Origin: CAVURS01 sp963795385
GTDB taxonomy: Bacteria; Actinomycetota; Actinomycetes; Actinomycetales; CAVURS01
DNA: 64,000 bases
Direction: 5' to 3'
Assembly (NCBI GenBank): GCA_963795385.1
Contig: CAWCHK010000014.1
Span: 682,001-746,000, forward strand
The notes below the pieces were generated by a model. It was not told the DNA's origin, did no database searches, and saw nothing but the letters and a program-made list of their open reading frames with translations. Positions 10,079-18,235 of the stretch are shown here, in pieces. Both the position numbers and the translations under genes were made by a program. The first letter of the stretch is position 1, and each line of letters starts with the position of its first letter.

Positions 10079-10084
10079 TAGGCT
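10079..10084 (+). promoter_or_regulatory. -10 box of a leaderless purD promoter
   Basis: TAGGCT lies eight bases before the purD GTG at 10093, and no Shine-Dalgarno lies between them. A second TAnnnT (TAGCGT) overlaps the aminotransferase stop codon. Confidence 0.6.
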
Positions 10085-10092
10085 CGCCCGGC

Positions 10093-11346
10093 GTGAGAGT
10101 CCTCGTGGTCGGGTCCGGTGCTCGTGAGCACGCCCTCGTCGTCACCCTGCTGGCCGACCCGGCCGTCGCTGGCGTCGACGCGGCACCGGGCAACGCCGGC
10201 ATCGCGGCCGACGCGCCGTGCCACGCGATCGACCCGACCGACCCCGTCGCGGTGGCGGAGCTGGCCGTCTCGCTGGGGGCTGACCTGGTCGTGGTCGGGC
10301 CCGAGGCGCCGCTGGTGGCGGGCGTGGCCGACGCGGTGCGGGCCCGGGGGGTCGCCTGCTTCGGGCCGAGCGCGGAGGCCGCCGAGCTCGAGGGCTCCAA
10401 GGCGTTCGCGAAGGAGATCATGGACGCGGCCGGCGTGCCGACCGCGCGCAGCCACACCTGCCGCACCCCGGCCGACGTCCAGGCGGCGCTGGAGGACTTC
10501 GGCGCGCCGTACGTCGTGAAGGAGGACGGGCTGGCGGCCGGCAAGGGCGTCGTGGTGACCTTCGACCGGGCCGAGGCCGTGGACCACGCGCGGGCCTGTC
10601 TCGCTCGCGCCGACCGGGTCGTGGTCGAGGAGTACCTGGACGGGCCCGAGGTGTCGCTCTTCTGCCTGTCCGACGGCTCGACGGTGGTGGCGCTGGAGCC
10701 GGCCCAGGACTTCAAGCGGGCCGGTGACGGCAACGAGGGGCCGAACACCGGTGGCATGGGGGCCTACTCGCCGCTCCCCTGGCTCCCGGGCGACCTGGTC
10801 GAGGACGTCCTGGCCCGGGTCGCCTGGCCGACCGTCGAGGAGATGCGCCGGCGGGGGACGCCGTTCTCGGGGGTGCTCTACATCGGGCTGGCCCTGACGG
10901 CGACCGGGCCGCGGGTGATCGAGTTCAACGTCCGGTTCGGCGACCCGGAGACCCAGGTGGTCCTGGCCCGGCTGCGGACGCCGCTGGGTGGGCTGCTGAT
11001 GGCGGCCGCAACCGGGCGGTTGGCCGAGCTCGAGCCGCTGAGGTGGAGCGAGGACGCTTCGGTAGCAGTCGTTCTCGCATCCGAGGGCTACCCCGAGAGC
11101 CCGCGTTCGGGCGACCGGATCGGCGGCCTGGCGGCGGCGGCCTCGGTGCCTGGGGTGCGGGTGCTGCACGCCGGCACCAAGGACGACCGCGGCGTGCTCG
11201 TGTCCAGCGGCGGGCGGGTGCTGTCCGTCGTCGGGACCGGCGCCGACGTCGCGGCAGCGCGGGCGGCGGCGTACCTCGGGATGGCCGAGATCTCGTTGCG
11301 GGGCGGGCATTTCCGGTCCGACATCGCGCGGGCGGCCGCTCAGTGA
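10093..11346 (+). CDS. purD: Phosphoribosylamine-glycine ligase PurD
   Basis: Second enzyme of de novo purine synthesis: ATP + phosphoribosylamine + glycine to GAR. The 417-residue protein has the N-terminal Rossmann-like start RVLVVGSGAREHAL, the ATP-grasp loop VKEDGLAAGKGVVV (about 140-153), the NTGGMGAYSP motif, and the metal-binding EFNVRFGDPETQV block. Length is normal. GTG 10093 aligns with the family N-terminus and lies eight bases after a TAGGCT box. The stop overlaps the purC start by four bases (GTGA), so the two form an operon. Confidence 0.97.
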   Translation: MRVLVVGSGAREHALVVTLLADPAVAGVDAAPGNAGIAADAPCHAIDPTDPVAVAELAVSLGADLVVVGPEAPLVAGVADAVRARGVACFGPSAEAAELEGSKAFAKEIMDAAGVPTARSHTCRTPADVQAALEDFGAPYVVKEDGLAAGKGVVVTFDRAEAVDHARACLARADRVVVEEYLDGPEVSLFCLSDGSTVVALEPAQDFKRAGDGNEGPNTGGMGAYSPLPWLPGDLVEDVLARVAWPTVEEMRRRGTPFSGVLYIGLALTATGPRVIEFNVRFGDPETQVVLARLRTPLGGLLMAAATGRLAELEPLRWSEDASVAVVLASEGYPESPRSGDRIGGLAAAASVPGVRVLHAGTKDDRGVLVSSGGRVLSVVGTGADVAAARAAAYLGMAEISLRGGHFRSDIARAAAQ

Positions 11347-12287
11347 ACAGCGGCCCGGCGATCGAGCTCGAGGGCTACGCGCACGTCTACTCGGGCAAGG
11401 TGCGCGACCTCTACGCACCGCTGGACCCGGCGACCGGGCAGGCCCGGACCGACCAGCTGCTGCTGGTGGCGAGCGACCGGATCTCGGCGTACGACTTCGT
11501 CCTCGAGTCGCCGGTACCGGACAAGGGCCGGGTGCTGACCCAGCTGTCCCTGTGGTGGTTCGATCAGCTGGCCGACGTCGTGCCGCACCACGTCGTGTCC
11601 ACCGACGTGCCGGCGGCCGTGGCCGGGCGGGCGGTGCTCGTGCGGCGGCTGCGGATGATCCCGGTGGAGTGCGTGGCCCGGGCGTACCTGACCGGCGGCG
11701 GCCTGAGCGAGTACCGCGAGCACGGCGCGGTCAGCGGGGTGGCGTTGCCCGAGGGGCTGGTCGACGGGGCTCGGCTGCCCGAGGCGGTCTTCACGCCCTC
11801 GACCAAGGCGCCGATGGGCCAGCACGACGAGCCGATCCCCTACGACACCGTCGTGGGCGAGGTCGGCGAGGCGCTGGCGTCGCGGCTGAGGTCGCTGACG
11901 GTGGCGGTGCTCGACCGCGGCAACGCCATCGCCCGGGACCGCGGCATCCTGATCGCGGACACCAAGGTCGAGTTCGGGCTGGACCTGGCGGAGGGGGTCG
12001 CGGAGGGTTCGGAGTGGTCCGCGGCCGATCCGGGCGAGCTGGTGCTGGCCGACGAGGTGCTCACGCCGGACTCCTCCCGGTTCTGGCCCGCCGACCTGTG
12101 GTCGCCCGGCGGTCCGCAGCCGTCGTACGACAAGCAGTACGTCAGGGACTGGCTGACTTCGCCCGCGTCCGGCTGGGACCGCCACAGCGGCGAGGCTCCC
12201 CCGCCCCTGCCGGAGGACGTCGTCGCCCGCACCCGGGCCCGCTACGTCGAGGCCTACGAGCGCCTGACCGCCCGTACCTTCACCTGA
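11343..12287 (+). CDS. purC: SAICAR synthase PurC
   Basis: Phosphoribosylaminoimidazole-succinocarboxamide synthase, which joins CAIR and aspartate using ATP. The 314-residue protein has SGKVRDLY (residues 14-21), ASDRISAYDF, the EAVFTPSTKAPMGQHD block and the IADTKVEFGLD motif. The longer 300-residue form is usual for actinobacteria. GTG 11343 is fixed by the GTGA overlap with purD and by the match to the family N-terminus; the same frame is open upstream inside purD but without homology. It is followed by a long inverted repeat. Confidence 0.97.
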   Translation: MNSGPAIELEGYAHVYSGKVRDLYAPLDPATGQARTDQLLLVASDRISAYDFVLESPVPDKGRVLTQLSLWWFDQLADVVPHHVVSTDVPAAVAGRAVLVRRLRMIPVECVARAYLTGGGLSEYREHGAVSGVALPEGLVDGARLPEAVFTPSTKAPMGQHDEPIPYDTVVGEVGEALASRLRSLTVAVLDRGNAIARDRGILIADTKVEFGLDLAEGVAEGSEWSAADPGELVLADEVLTPDSSRFWPADLWSPGGPQPSYDKQYVRDWLTSPASGWDRHSGEAPPPLPEDVVARTRARYVEAYERLTARTFT

Positions 12288-12336
12288 CCCACCCCCCCGG
12301 GTGGGGCTCCCCCCGGTGGGTCTACCCCCGGTCCCC

Positions 12337-12366
12337 CTGCATCACCCGGTCCCTCTGCATCACCCG
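12337..12366. repeat. Short direct repeat downstream of purC
   Basis: CTGCATCACCCG occurs at 12337-12348 and again at 12355-12366, an 18-base period, inside a C-rich stretch (12288-12370) that encodes nothing recognisable. Confidence 0.6.
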
Positions 12367-12371
12367 CACTC

Positions 12372-12479
12372 GTCTTGGCCGTCCACTCCGGGTTTGGCGG
12401 TCGGGTCCGGGTCCAAACCCCCGAAATGGGGCCCAAAAACCCGGACCCGACCGCCAAACCCGGAACCGACGGCCAAGAC
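12372..12479. repeat. Long near-perfect inverted repeat (41-bp arms)
   Basis: Left arm 12372-12412 and right arm 12439-12479 are reverse complements over 41 bases with three mismatches in a row of five near the outer end (CCACT versus CGGTT). The 26-base centre (12413-12438) itself can pair CCCC with GGGG. The inner 20 bases of the arms (12393-12412) are a perfect match. It lies between convergent purC and the MBL hydrolase and could serve as a strong bidirectional terminator. The length and imperfect outer part also resemble a REP/MITE-like palindromic element. No second copy was found elsewhere in the window. Confidence 0.75.
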
Positions 12480-12491
12480 AAGCGGGGGGGG

Positions 12492-13142
12492 TTAGAAGGT
12501 CGTCGGGCCGGCTCCGGCCAGGTCCCGGACCTGGGTGCCGTCGGGGGAGAGGTTCGTCGTCTGGGAGAGGTAGAGCCCGCGGCCGGCCGGGGAGACGATC
12601 GCGTCGTGGATCGGTACGGCGACGGCCGCCCGCATCGCCCGGAGGAAGTCCACCGTCTCCTTCAGCGCGCACCAGGGCGCCGTCAGCGGATAGGCCAGGA
12701 CGTCGACGCCCTCCGGGGTCGTGTCGATCATGTCCCCCGGGTGGAACACGGTCGGCGACCCCTCGGCCGTGAACAGCAGCCCGGTGTTGCCCACCCGCGG
12801 GATGTCCCGGTGGATCACCGCGTGCTCGCCCCCGACGCCCCTGACCGTGACCCCACCGATGCTCGCCTCCGCGCCGGCGGCGAACGCCTCCGCCGTGATG
12901 CCGGCCCTCGCCAGCACCTCGACGGTGCCCGGCTCGACCAGCAGCCGTGCCTTCGGGCTGGCCTCGAGCAGGGCCGGGAGGCGATCGACGTCGACGTGGT
13001 CCGGGTGCTGGTGGGTGACCAGCACCGCGTCCAGGTCCTCGACGAACTCGAAGTCGTCGGAGAACGTCCCCGGGTCGACGAGCACCCGCGCGTCGTCGTA
13101 CTCCAGGAGCAGGCAGCTGTGTCCGAGATCGGTGATCCGCAT
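12492..13142 (-). CDS. MBL-fold metal-dependent hydrolase (UlaG-like)
   Basis: A 216-residue metallo-beta-lactamase-fold protein. It begins MRITDLGHSCLLLEYDD, a typical UlaG/YcbL-type N-terminus, and has the metal-binding THQHPDHVDVD motif (about residues 44-54), a second His in GGEHAVIH and the Asp in VFHPGDMID. Such proteins are usually annotated as MBL-fold hydrolases of unknown substrate. ATG 13142 is fixed by the family N-terminus. The gene is divergent from purS and convergent with purC, so it is not part of the purine operons, though it lies between them. Confidence 0.88.
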   Translation of the reverse strand: MRITDLGHSCLLLEYDDARVLVDPGTFSDDFEFVEDLDAVLVTHQHPDHVDVDRLPALLEASPKARLLVEPGTVEVLARAGITAEAFAAGAEASIGGVTVRGVGGEHAVIHRDIPRVGNTGLLFTAEGSPTVFHPGDMIDTTPEGVDVLAYPLTAPWCALKETVDFLRAMRAAVAVPIHDAIVSPAGRGLYLSQTTNLSPDGTQVRDLAGAGPTTF

Positions 13143-13188
13143 CCAGCCACCCTGGCACGGCGCGGCCGGTGCGGCCCGGGCTGCTCGG

Positions 13189-13194
13189 TAGGGT
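13189..13194 (+). promoter_or_regulatory. -10 box of the purSQL operon
   Basis: TAGGGT at 13189-13194 would give a transcript beginning near 13201, about 40 bases before the purS GTG. This operon therefore has a short leader with a GGGGAGAG ribosome binding site, unlike the leaderless purD and purF. Confidence 0.5.
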
Positions 13195-13239
13195 GGGCGC
13201 ATCGCCAGCTCGATCAGCACACGCCGTTGGGGAGAGTCC

Positions 13240-13491
13240 GTGGGACGGGTCGTCGTCGACGTCATGCTGAAGCCCGAGATCCTCGACCCGCAGGGGCAGG
13301 CCGTCGCCGGCGCCCTCCCGCGGCTCGGGTTCGACGGCTTCACCGACGTCCGCCAGGGCAAGCGGTTCGAGCTCGAGGTCGCCGGGGAGGTCACCGACGA
13401 GGTGCTGGCCCAGGTCCGCGAGGCCGCGGCCACCCTGCTCTCCAACCCGGTCATCGAGGACGTCGTCAGCGTCCGCGAGGCGAGCGCCTGA
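13240..13491 (+). CDS. purS: FGAM synthase subunit PurS
   Basis: Small 83-residue bridging subunit of the three-part FGAM synthase, which passes ammonia from PurQ to PurL. The sequence RVVVDVMLKPEILDPQGQAV at the N-terminus and LSNPVIEDVVSV at the C-terminus are canonical PurS. GTG 13240 follows GGGGAGAG. The stop overlaps the purQ start (TGATG), consistent with a purSQL operon. Confidence 0.96.
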   Translation: MGRVVVDVMLKPEILDPQGQAVAGALPRLGFDGFTDVRQGKRFELEVAGEVTDEVLAQVREAAATLLSNPVIEDVVSVREASA

Positions 13492-14180
13492 TGCGGGTCG
13501 GCGTCGTGACCTTCCCGGGCTCGCTCGACGACCGCGACGCCGCCCGGGCCGTACGCCGCGCGGGTGCCGAGGCCGTGGCGCTGTGGCACGGCGACGCGGA
13601 CCTTCGTGGCGTCGACGCGGTCGTCCTGCCGGGCGGCTTCTCCTACGGCGACTACCTGCGCTGCGGGGCCATCGCCCGGTTCGCGCCCGTGATGGGCCCG
13701 CTCGTGGACGCGGCCCGCGGCGGGCTGCCGGTGCTGGGGATCTGCAACGGCTTCCAGGTCCTGTGCGAGTCGCACCTGCTGCCGGGTGCCCTCGTCCGCA
13801 ACGACCACCGCACGTTCGTCTGCCGGGACCAGCGCCTGCGGATCGAGAGCACCTCGACGCCGTGGACGGCGCAGTACGCCGCGGGCCAGGAGATCGTCGT
13901 ACCGCTGAAGAACGGCGAGGGCAGCTTCGTCGCCGACGACGCGACGCTGGACCGGCTCGAGGGCGAGGGGCAGGTCCTCGCCCGGTACGTCGTGGACGCG
14001 GCGCGCGGGCTGGACAACCCGAACGGCTCCTACCGTGACATCGCCGGGGTGCGCAACGAGCGGGGCAACGTCGTCGGCCTGATGCCGCACCCCGAGCACG
14101 CGACCGAGCCGGGCTTCGGCCCGGGCACCGATGGCTTGGCCTTCTTCACGTCCGTCCTCGCGTCCGTGGTCGCCGCATGA
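13491..14180 (+). CDS. purQ: FGAM synthase glutaminase subunit PurQ
   Basis: Class I glutamine amidotransferase that supplies ammonia for FGAM synthesis. The 229-residue protein shows GVVTFPGS at the start, the oxyanion strand LPGGFSYGDYLRCGAIA, the nucleophile Cys in GICNGFQVL (near residue 87), and the catalytic His-Glu pair in MPHPEHA near the C-terminus. It overlaps purS upstream and purL downstream (ATGA at 14177-14180). Confidence 0.97.
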   Translation: MRVGVVTFPGSLDDRDAARAVRRAGAEAVALWHGDADLRGVDAVVLPGGFSYGDYLRCGAIARFAPVMGPLVDAARGGLPVLGICNGFQVLCESHLLPGALVRNDHRTFVCRDQRLRIESTSTPWTAQYAAGQEIVVPLKNGEGSFVADDATLDRLEGEGQVLARYVVDAARGLDNPNGSYRDIAGVRNERGNVVGLMPHPEHATEPGFGPGTDGLAFFTSVLASVVAA

Positions 14181-16495
14181 CCGAGCTGACCTCGGCTCCC
14201 GGGCTGTCGGTCGAGGGCGGCCTGGACACCGTGGCCGTGGCGGCCGCCGCCCCCGACACCGAGCAGCCGTGGGCGGCGCTGGGCCTGAAACCCGATGAGT
14301 ACCAACGGATCCGCGACATCCTCGGCCGTCGCCCCACCAGCAGCGAGCTCGCGATGTACTCGGTCATGTGGAGCGAGCACTGCTCCTACAAGTCGAGCAA
14401 GGTGCACCTGCGCCGGTTCGGCGAGCTGCCGGCCGAGACGGCCACCGGCAAGCTGCTGGCCGGGATCGGTGAGAATGCCGGCGTCGTCGACATCGGCCAG
14501 GGGTGGGCCGTCACGTTCAAGGCCGAGAGCCACAACCACCCGAGCTACGTCGAGCCCTACCAGGGGGCGGCGACCGGCGTCGGCGGCATCGTCCGGGACA
14601 TCATGGCCATGGGGGCGCGTCCGGTCGCGGTCATGGACTCGTTGCGGTTCGGGGCGATCGACCACCCGGACACCCACCGCGTCGTGCCCGGCATCGTGGC
14701 CGGCGTGGGCGGCTACGGCAACTGCCTCGGCCTGCCCAACATCGGCGGCGAGGTGGTCTTCGACCCCTGCTACCAGGGCAATCCGCTCGTCAACGCCCTC
14801 TGCGTGGGTGCGCTGCGGCACGAGGATCTGCACCTGGCCAACGCGACCGGCGAGGGCAACCACGTCGTGCTGTTCGGCGCCCGCACCGGCGGCGACGGCA
14901 TCGGCGGGGTCAGCGTGCTGGCGTCGGAGACCTTCGACGCCGACGGCCCGGCCAAGCGGCCCTCGGTGCAGGTCGGCGACCCGTTCGCCGAGAAGGTCCT
15001 GATCGAGTGCTGCCTCGAGCTCTTCGGCGCGCACCTGGTCGAGGGCATCCAGGACCTCGGGGGCGCCGGATTGTCCTGCGCGACCAGCGAGCTCGCGTCG
15101 GCCGGCGATGGCGGCATGCACGTCTGGCTCGACCGCGTGCCGCTGCGCGACTCCTCGCTGCGGCCCGAGGAGATCCTGATGAGCGAGTCGCAGGAACGCA
15201 TGATGGCGGTCGTCTCGCCCGAGCACCTCGACGACTTCATGGCCGTCTGTCGACGCTGGGACGTCCTGGCCACCACCGTCGGTGTCGTCACCGAGACCGG
15301 CCGCCTGGTCGTCGAGTGGCACGGCGAGACGGTGGTCGACGTCCCGCCGCGGACCGTCGCGCACGAGGGTCCGGTCTACGACCGGCCCTACGCGCGTCCG
15401 GCCTGGCTCGATGCCCGGCAGGCGGATCTGCCTACGCCGCAACGACTTCCGCGTCCCACGACCGCCGAGGAGATCCGGCGTACCCTCCTCGAGCTGGTCG
15501 CCTCGCCCAACCTGTCCTCGCGCGCGTGGGTCACCGACCAGTACGACCGGTACGTCATGGGCAACACCGCCCTGGCGACGCCGGACGACGCGGGCATCGT
15601 CCGGATCGACGAGGAGACCGGGCTCGGCGTCGCCCTCTCGCTGGACGCGCAGGGCCGCTACGGCGCGCTCGACCCCTACGCGGGAGCGCAGCTGGCGCTC
15701 GTCGAGGCCTATCGCAACGTCGCCGCTACCGGTGCCACGCCGATGGCCGTCACCGACTGCCTCAACTTCGGCTCGCCCGAGGACCCCGACGTCATGTGGC
15801 AGTTCGCCGAGGCCGTCCGCGGCCTGACCGACGCGTGCCGCGAGCTCGGCCTGCCGGTCACGGGCGGCAACGTCAGCTTCTACAACCAGACCGCCGACGT
15901 GGCCATCCACCCGACGCCGGTCGTGGGGGTCCTGGGTGTCCTCGACGACGTGACCCGGCGGACGCCGTCCGGCTGGGCCGACGACGGGCTCGACCTGCTC
16001 CTCATCGGTACGACGCGCGACGAGCTGGCCGGGTCGGAGTGGGCCCACGTCGTGCACGGCCACCTGGGTGGCCGGCCGCCCGCGGTCGACCTCGACGCCG
16101 AGCGGGCGCTCGCCGGCCTGCTGGAGACCTGCTCGCGGGACGGGCTGGTCGCCGCCGCCCACGACCTCTCCGAGGGCGGTCTGGCCCAGGCTCTGGTCGA
16201 GGGCGCCCTCCGGCACGGCGTCGGGCTGCAGGTCGACCTGGCCGAGCTCGCGGCGCGGGAGGGGCTGGACCCGTTCACGCTGCTCTTCAGCGAGTCCACC
16301 GCCCGGGTGCTGCTCGCGGTGCCTCGCGGTGAGGTGACGCGAGTGACGGCACTGGCTGGGGCGGCCGCCCTACCGGTCGCCCGGCTCGGGATGACGGGCG
16401 GGACGGACCTGGTCGTCGACGGTGAGCTCAGCATCGGCCTGACCGAGCTGTCGGCCGCGCACCGCGGCACGCTGCCGGCGGTCTTCGGGCACTGA
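14177..16495 (+). CDS. purL: FGAM synthase synthetase subunit PurL (small type)
   Basis: The 772-residue ATP-dependent synthetase subunit of FGAM synthase, converting FGAR plus ammonia to FGAM. The length is that of the small, Gram-positive type PurL that needs PurS and PurQ. Visible motifs are MWSEHCSYKSSK (around 55-66), FKAESHNHPS, GGIVRDIMAMGARPVA, and the second-half NVSFYNQ and AAHDLSEGGLAQAL blocks. It is the last gene of the purSQL operon and is followed by a convergent lipoprotein gene. Confidence 0.97.
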   Translation: MTELTSAPGLSVEGGLDTVAVAAAAPDTEQPWAALGLKPDEYQRIRDILGRRPTSSELAMYSVMWSEHCSYKSSKVHLRRFGELPAETATGKLLAGIGENAGVVDIGQGWAVTFKAESHNHPSYVEPYQGAATGVGGIVRDIMAMGARPVAVMDSLRFGAIDHPDTHRVVPGIVAGVGGYGNCLGLPNIGGEVVFDPCYQGNPLVNALCVGALRHEDLHLANATGEGNHVVLFGARTGGDGIGGVSVLASETFDADGPAKRPSVQVGDPFAEKVLIECCLELFGAHLVEGIQDLGGAGLSCATSELASAGDGGMHVWLDRVPLRDSSLRPEEILMSESQERMMAVVSPEHLDDFMAVCRRWDVLATTVGVVTETGRLVVEWHGETVVDVPPRTVAHEGPVYDRPYARPAWLDARQADLPTPQRLPRPTTAEEIRRTLLELVASPNLSSRAWVTDQYDRYVMGNTALATPDDAGIVRIDEETGLGVALSLDAQGRYGALDPYAGAQLALVEAYRNVAATGATPMAVTDCLNFGSPEDPDVMWQFAEAVRGLTDACRELGLPVTGGNVSFYNQTADVAIHPTPVVGVLGVLDDVTRRTPSGWADDGLDLLLIGTTRDELAGSEWAHVVHGHLGGRPPAVDLDAERALAGLLETCSRDGLVAAAHDLSEGGLAQALVEGALRHGVGLQVDLAELAAREGLDPFTLLFSESTARVLLAVPRGEVTRVTALAGAAALPVARLGMTGGTDLVVDGELSIGLTELSAAHRGTLPAVFGH

Positions 16496-16513
16496 GCCGG
16501 CGTTCGTTCGCAG

Positions 16514-16930
16514 TCAGGAGCAGATGACCGACGCCTCGGTACCGGGCCGGAGGCGGAAGGTCTCTCGGTGCCCGGCACCGTCGGTGAAGACCGCGTCGGT
16601 CCCGGAGACCGCGAGCAGGCCCTTCTGGTACGGGTTGTCCCAGCCGCGGGGCGGATTGCCGTTGCCGTCGTCGAGCAGGCCACCGGTCCGGGCGTACCAC
16701 TCGCCCTCGAACTTCAGCTCCCGGATGCCGCAGTGCGTGTAGAGCGAGTAGGCGACCCGGATCGCACCCGCCCGGTCCGGCTCGACCGTGGGGTGCGGTG
16801 AGGGTCGGGTCCCGGGCAGGCTGGCGGCGCAGCCGGACAGGAGGACGGCGGCGAGCAGCGCTGCGAGCGAACCGGCGAGCGGGCCGGCGAGCGGCCTGAC
16901 GATCCTTGCGGGGTGACGGGCCGGGGTCAT
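16514..16930 (-). CDS. Small lipoprotein of unknown function
   Basis: A 138-residue predicted lipoprotein. The signal peptide (residues 1-34) ends in the lipobox LLSGC. The mature part carries two more cysteines, one in YTHCGIRELKFEGEWYAR and one near the C-terminus, which may form a disulfide. ATG 16930 follows a strong AGGAGGAG ribosome binding site; the frame continues upstream to 17071 but without a better start. I do not recognise the family. It is convergent with purL and divergent from the Pot-like transporter. Confidence 0.75.
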   Translation of the reverse strand: MTPARHPARIVRPLAGPLAGSLAALLAAVLLSGCAASLPGTRPSPHPTVEPDRAGAIRVAYSLYTHCGIRELKFEGEWYARTGGLLDDGNGNPPRGWDNPYQKGLLAVSGTDAVFTDGAGHRETFRLRPGTEASVICS

Positions 16931-17079
16931 GGGGGCTCCTCCTGAGGCGGGCTGTCGGTTGGACGTCACTGCGCCGAGATCCGTTCCGCTCCGGCTCTGC
17001 ACGACGGAAACGGTCACGGTTCGGACCCAGAACAACGAAATCCGTCGCTGCGAGGCTGCCCGACCGGGCAATTAGTAGA

Positions 17080-17085
17080 TATCCT
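17080..17085 (+). promoter_or_regulatory. -10 box of the Pot-like operon (leaderless)
   Basis: TATCCT lies seven bases before ATG 17093, with no Shine-Dalgarno, in the AT-richer end of the 162-base gap. This supports 17093 as the true start of the ATPase gene even though its reading frame is broken soon after. Confidence 0.6.
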
Positions 17086-17092
17086 TCCGCGC

Positions 17093-18180
17093 ATGACCGA
17101 GCCGGCGGATGACACCGAGCGCCCGTCGAGGCAACAGCGCCCGTCGAGGCAACCGCGCCCGCCATCCGACTCGTCGCGGTCCGCAAGTCGTTCGGCGACG
17201 TCCAGGCCGTGCGGGGGCTGGACCTGGACATCGCCGACGGTGAGTTCTTCGCGATGCTCGGGCCGTCCGGCTCGGGCAAGACGACGGTGCTGCGGATGAT
17301 CGCCGGCTTCGAGCAGCCGGACGAGGGCGCGGTCCTGCTCGGCGGCACGGACGTCACTGCGCAGCCGCCGTTCCGCCGCGACGTCAACACGGTGTTCCAG
17401 GACTACGCGCTCTTCCCCCACATGTCGGTGGCGCAGAACGTCGCCTACGGCCTGCGGGTCAAGGGCGTCGGCAAGGCCCAGCGCACGCAGCGGGCCCGGG
17501 AGGCCCTCGAGCAGGTGCGGCTCGACGGGTACGGCGATCGGCGCCCGGCCCAGCTCTCCGGCGGCCAGCGGCAGCGCGTCGCGCTGGCCCGGGCCCTCGT
17601 CAACCGGCCCAAGGTGCTGCTGCTCGACGAGCCCCTCGGTGCGCTGGACCTCAAGCTGCGCCAGCAGATGCAGGTCGAGCTCAAGGCCATCCAGCGCGAC
17701 GTCGGCATCACCTTCGTGTTCGTGACGCACGACCAGGAGGAAGCCCTGACCATGAGCGACCGGATCGCCGTCTTCAACGACGGCGCGGTCGAGCAGGTCG
17801 GGACCTCGACGGAGGTCTACGAGCAGCCGGCGACGCCGTTCGTCGCCGGATTCGTCGGCACCACCAACCTGGTCGAGGGTCCTTCTGCCACCAGGCTCTT
17901 CGGCGCGCCCGGCACCTGGAGCATCCGTCCCGAGCGGGTGCACGTCGCGCAGCCGGGCGACGTCGCGACCGCCGGCCAACGCCGGGCGGACGGCGTGGTC
18001 CGCGAGGTCGTCTACCTCGGCTCGGCCCTGCGGCTCATCGTCGACGTCGGCTCCGGTACGACGCTGGTCGCGACCCAGCCGACCCTGGTCACCGCACAGA
18101 CCGACCTCGATGACTGGCTCGGGCGCCAGGTCAGCCTGGTGTGGCAGGCGGACCACGCTCGCCAGGTGGATGCGGCCTGA
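17093..18180 (+). pseudogene. potA: Polyamine-type ABC transporter ATPase PotA (frame broken near N-terminus)
   Basis: ATP-binding subunit of a spermidine/putrescine-type importer. After the break the protein has Walker A GPSGSGKTT, the signature LSGGQRQRVALARAL, Walker B LLLDEPLGALD, the VTHD switch, and a C-terminal TOBE domain. ATG 17093 (leaderless) opens a frame that stays open but loses homology, while the ATPase frame runs uninterrupted only from 17113. In that frame residues read as two copies of APVEAT followed by IRLVAVRKSFGDVQAV, which is a natural N-terminus. One missing base near 17100-17130 would join the two. Without repair, translation could only start at an internal GTG 17209, cutting off the first strand. 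First gene of a potADBC-like set. Confidence 0.85.
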
Positions 18181-18235
18181 GCGTCACGCCGTGCTCGACG
18201 AGAACCCCTGTCCCCCAACCCAACTGGAGGTCCCG

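Noticed and set aside
12301..12495. Possible small proteins in the repeat region after purC
   Set aside because: The frames are produced by the inverted repeat and C-rich repeats; no start signal or sensible composition.
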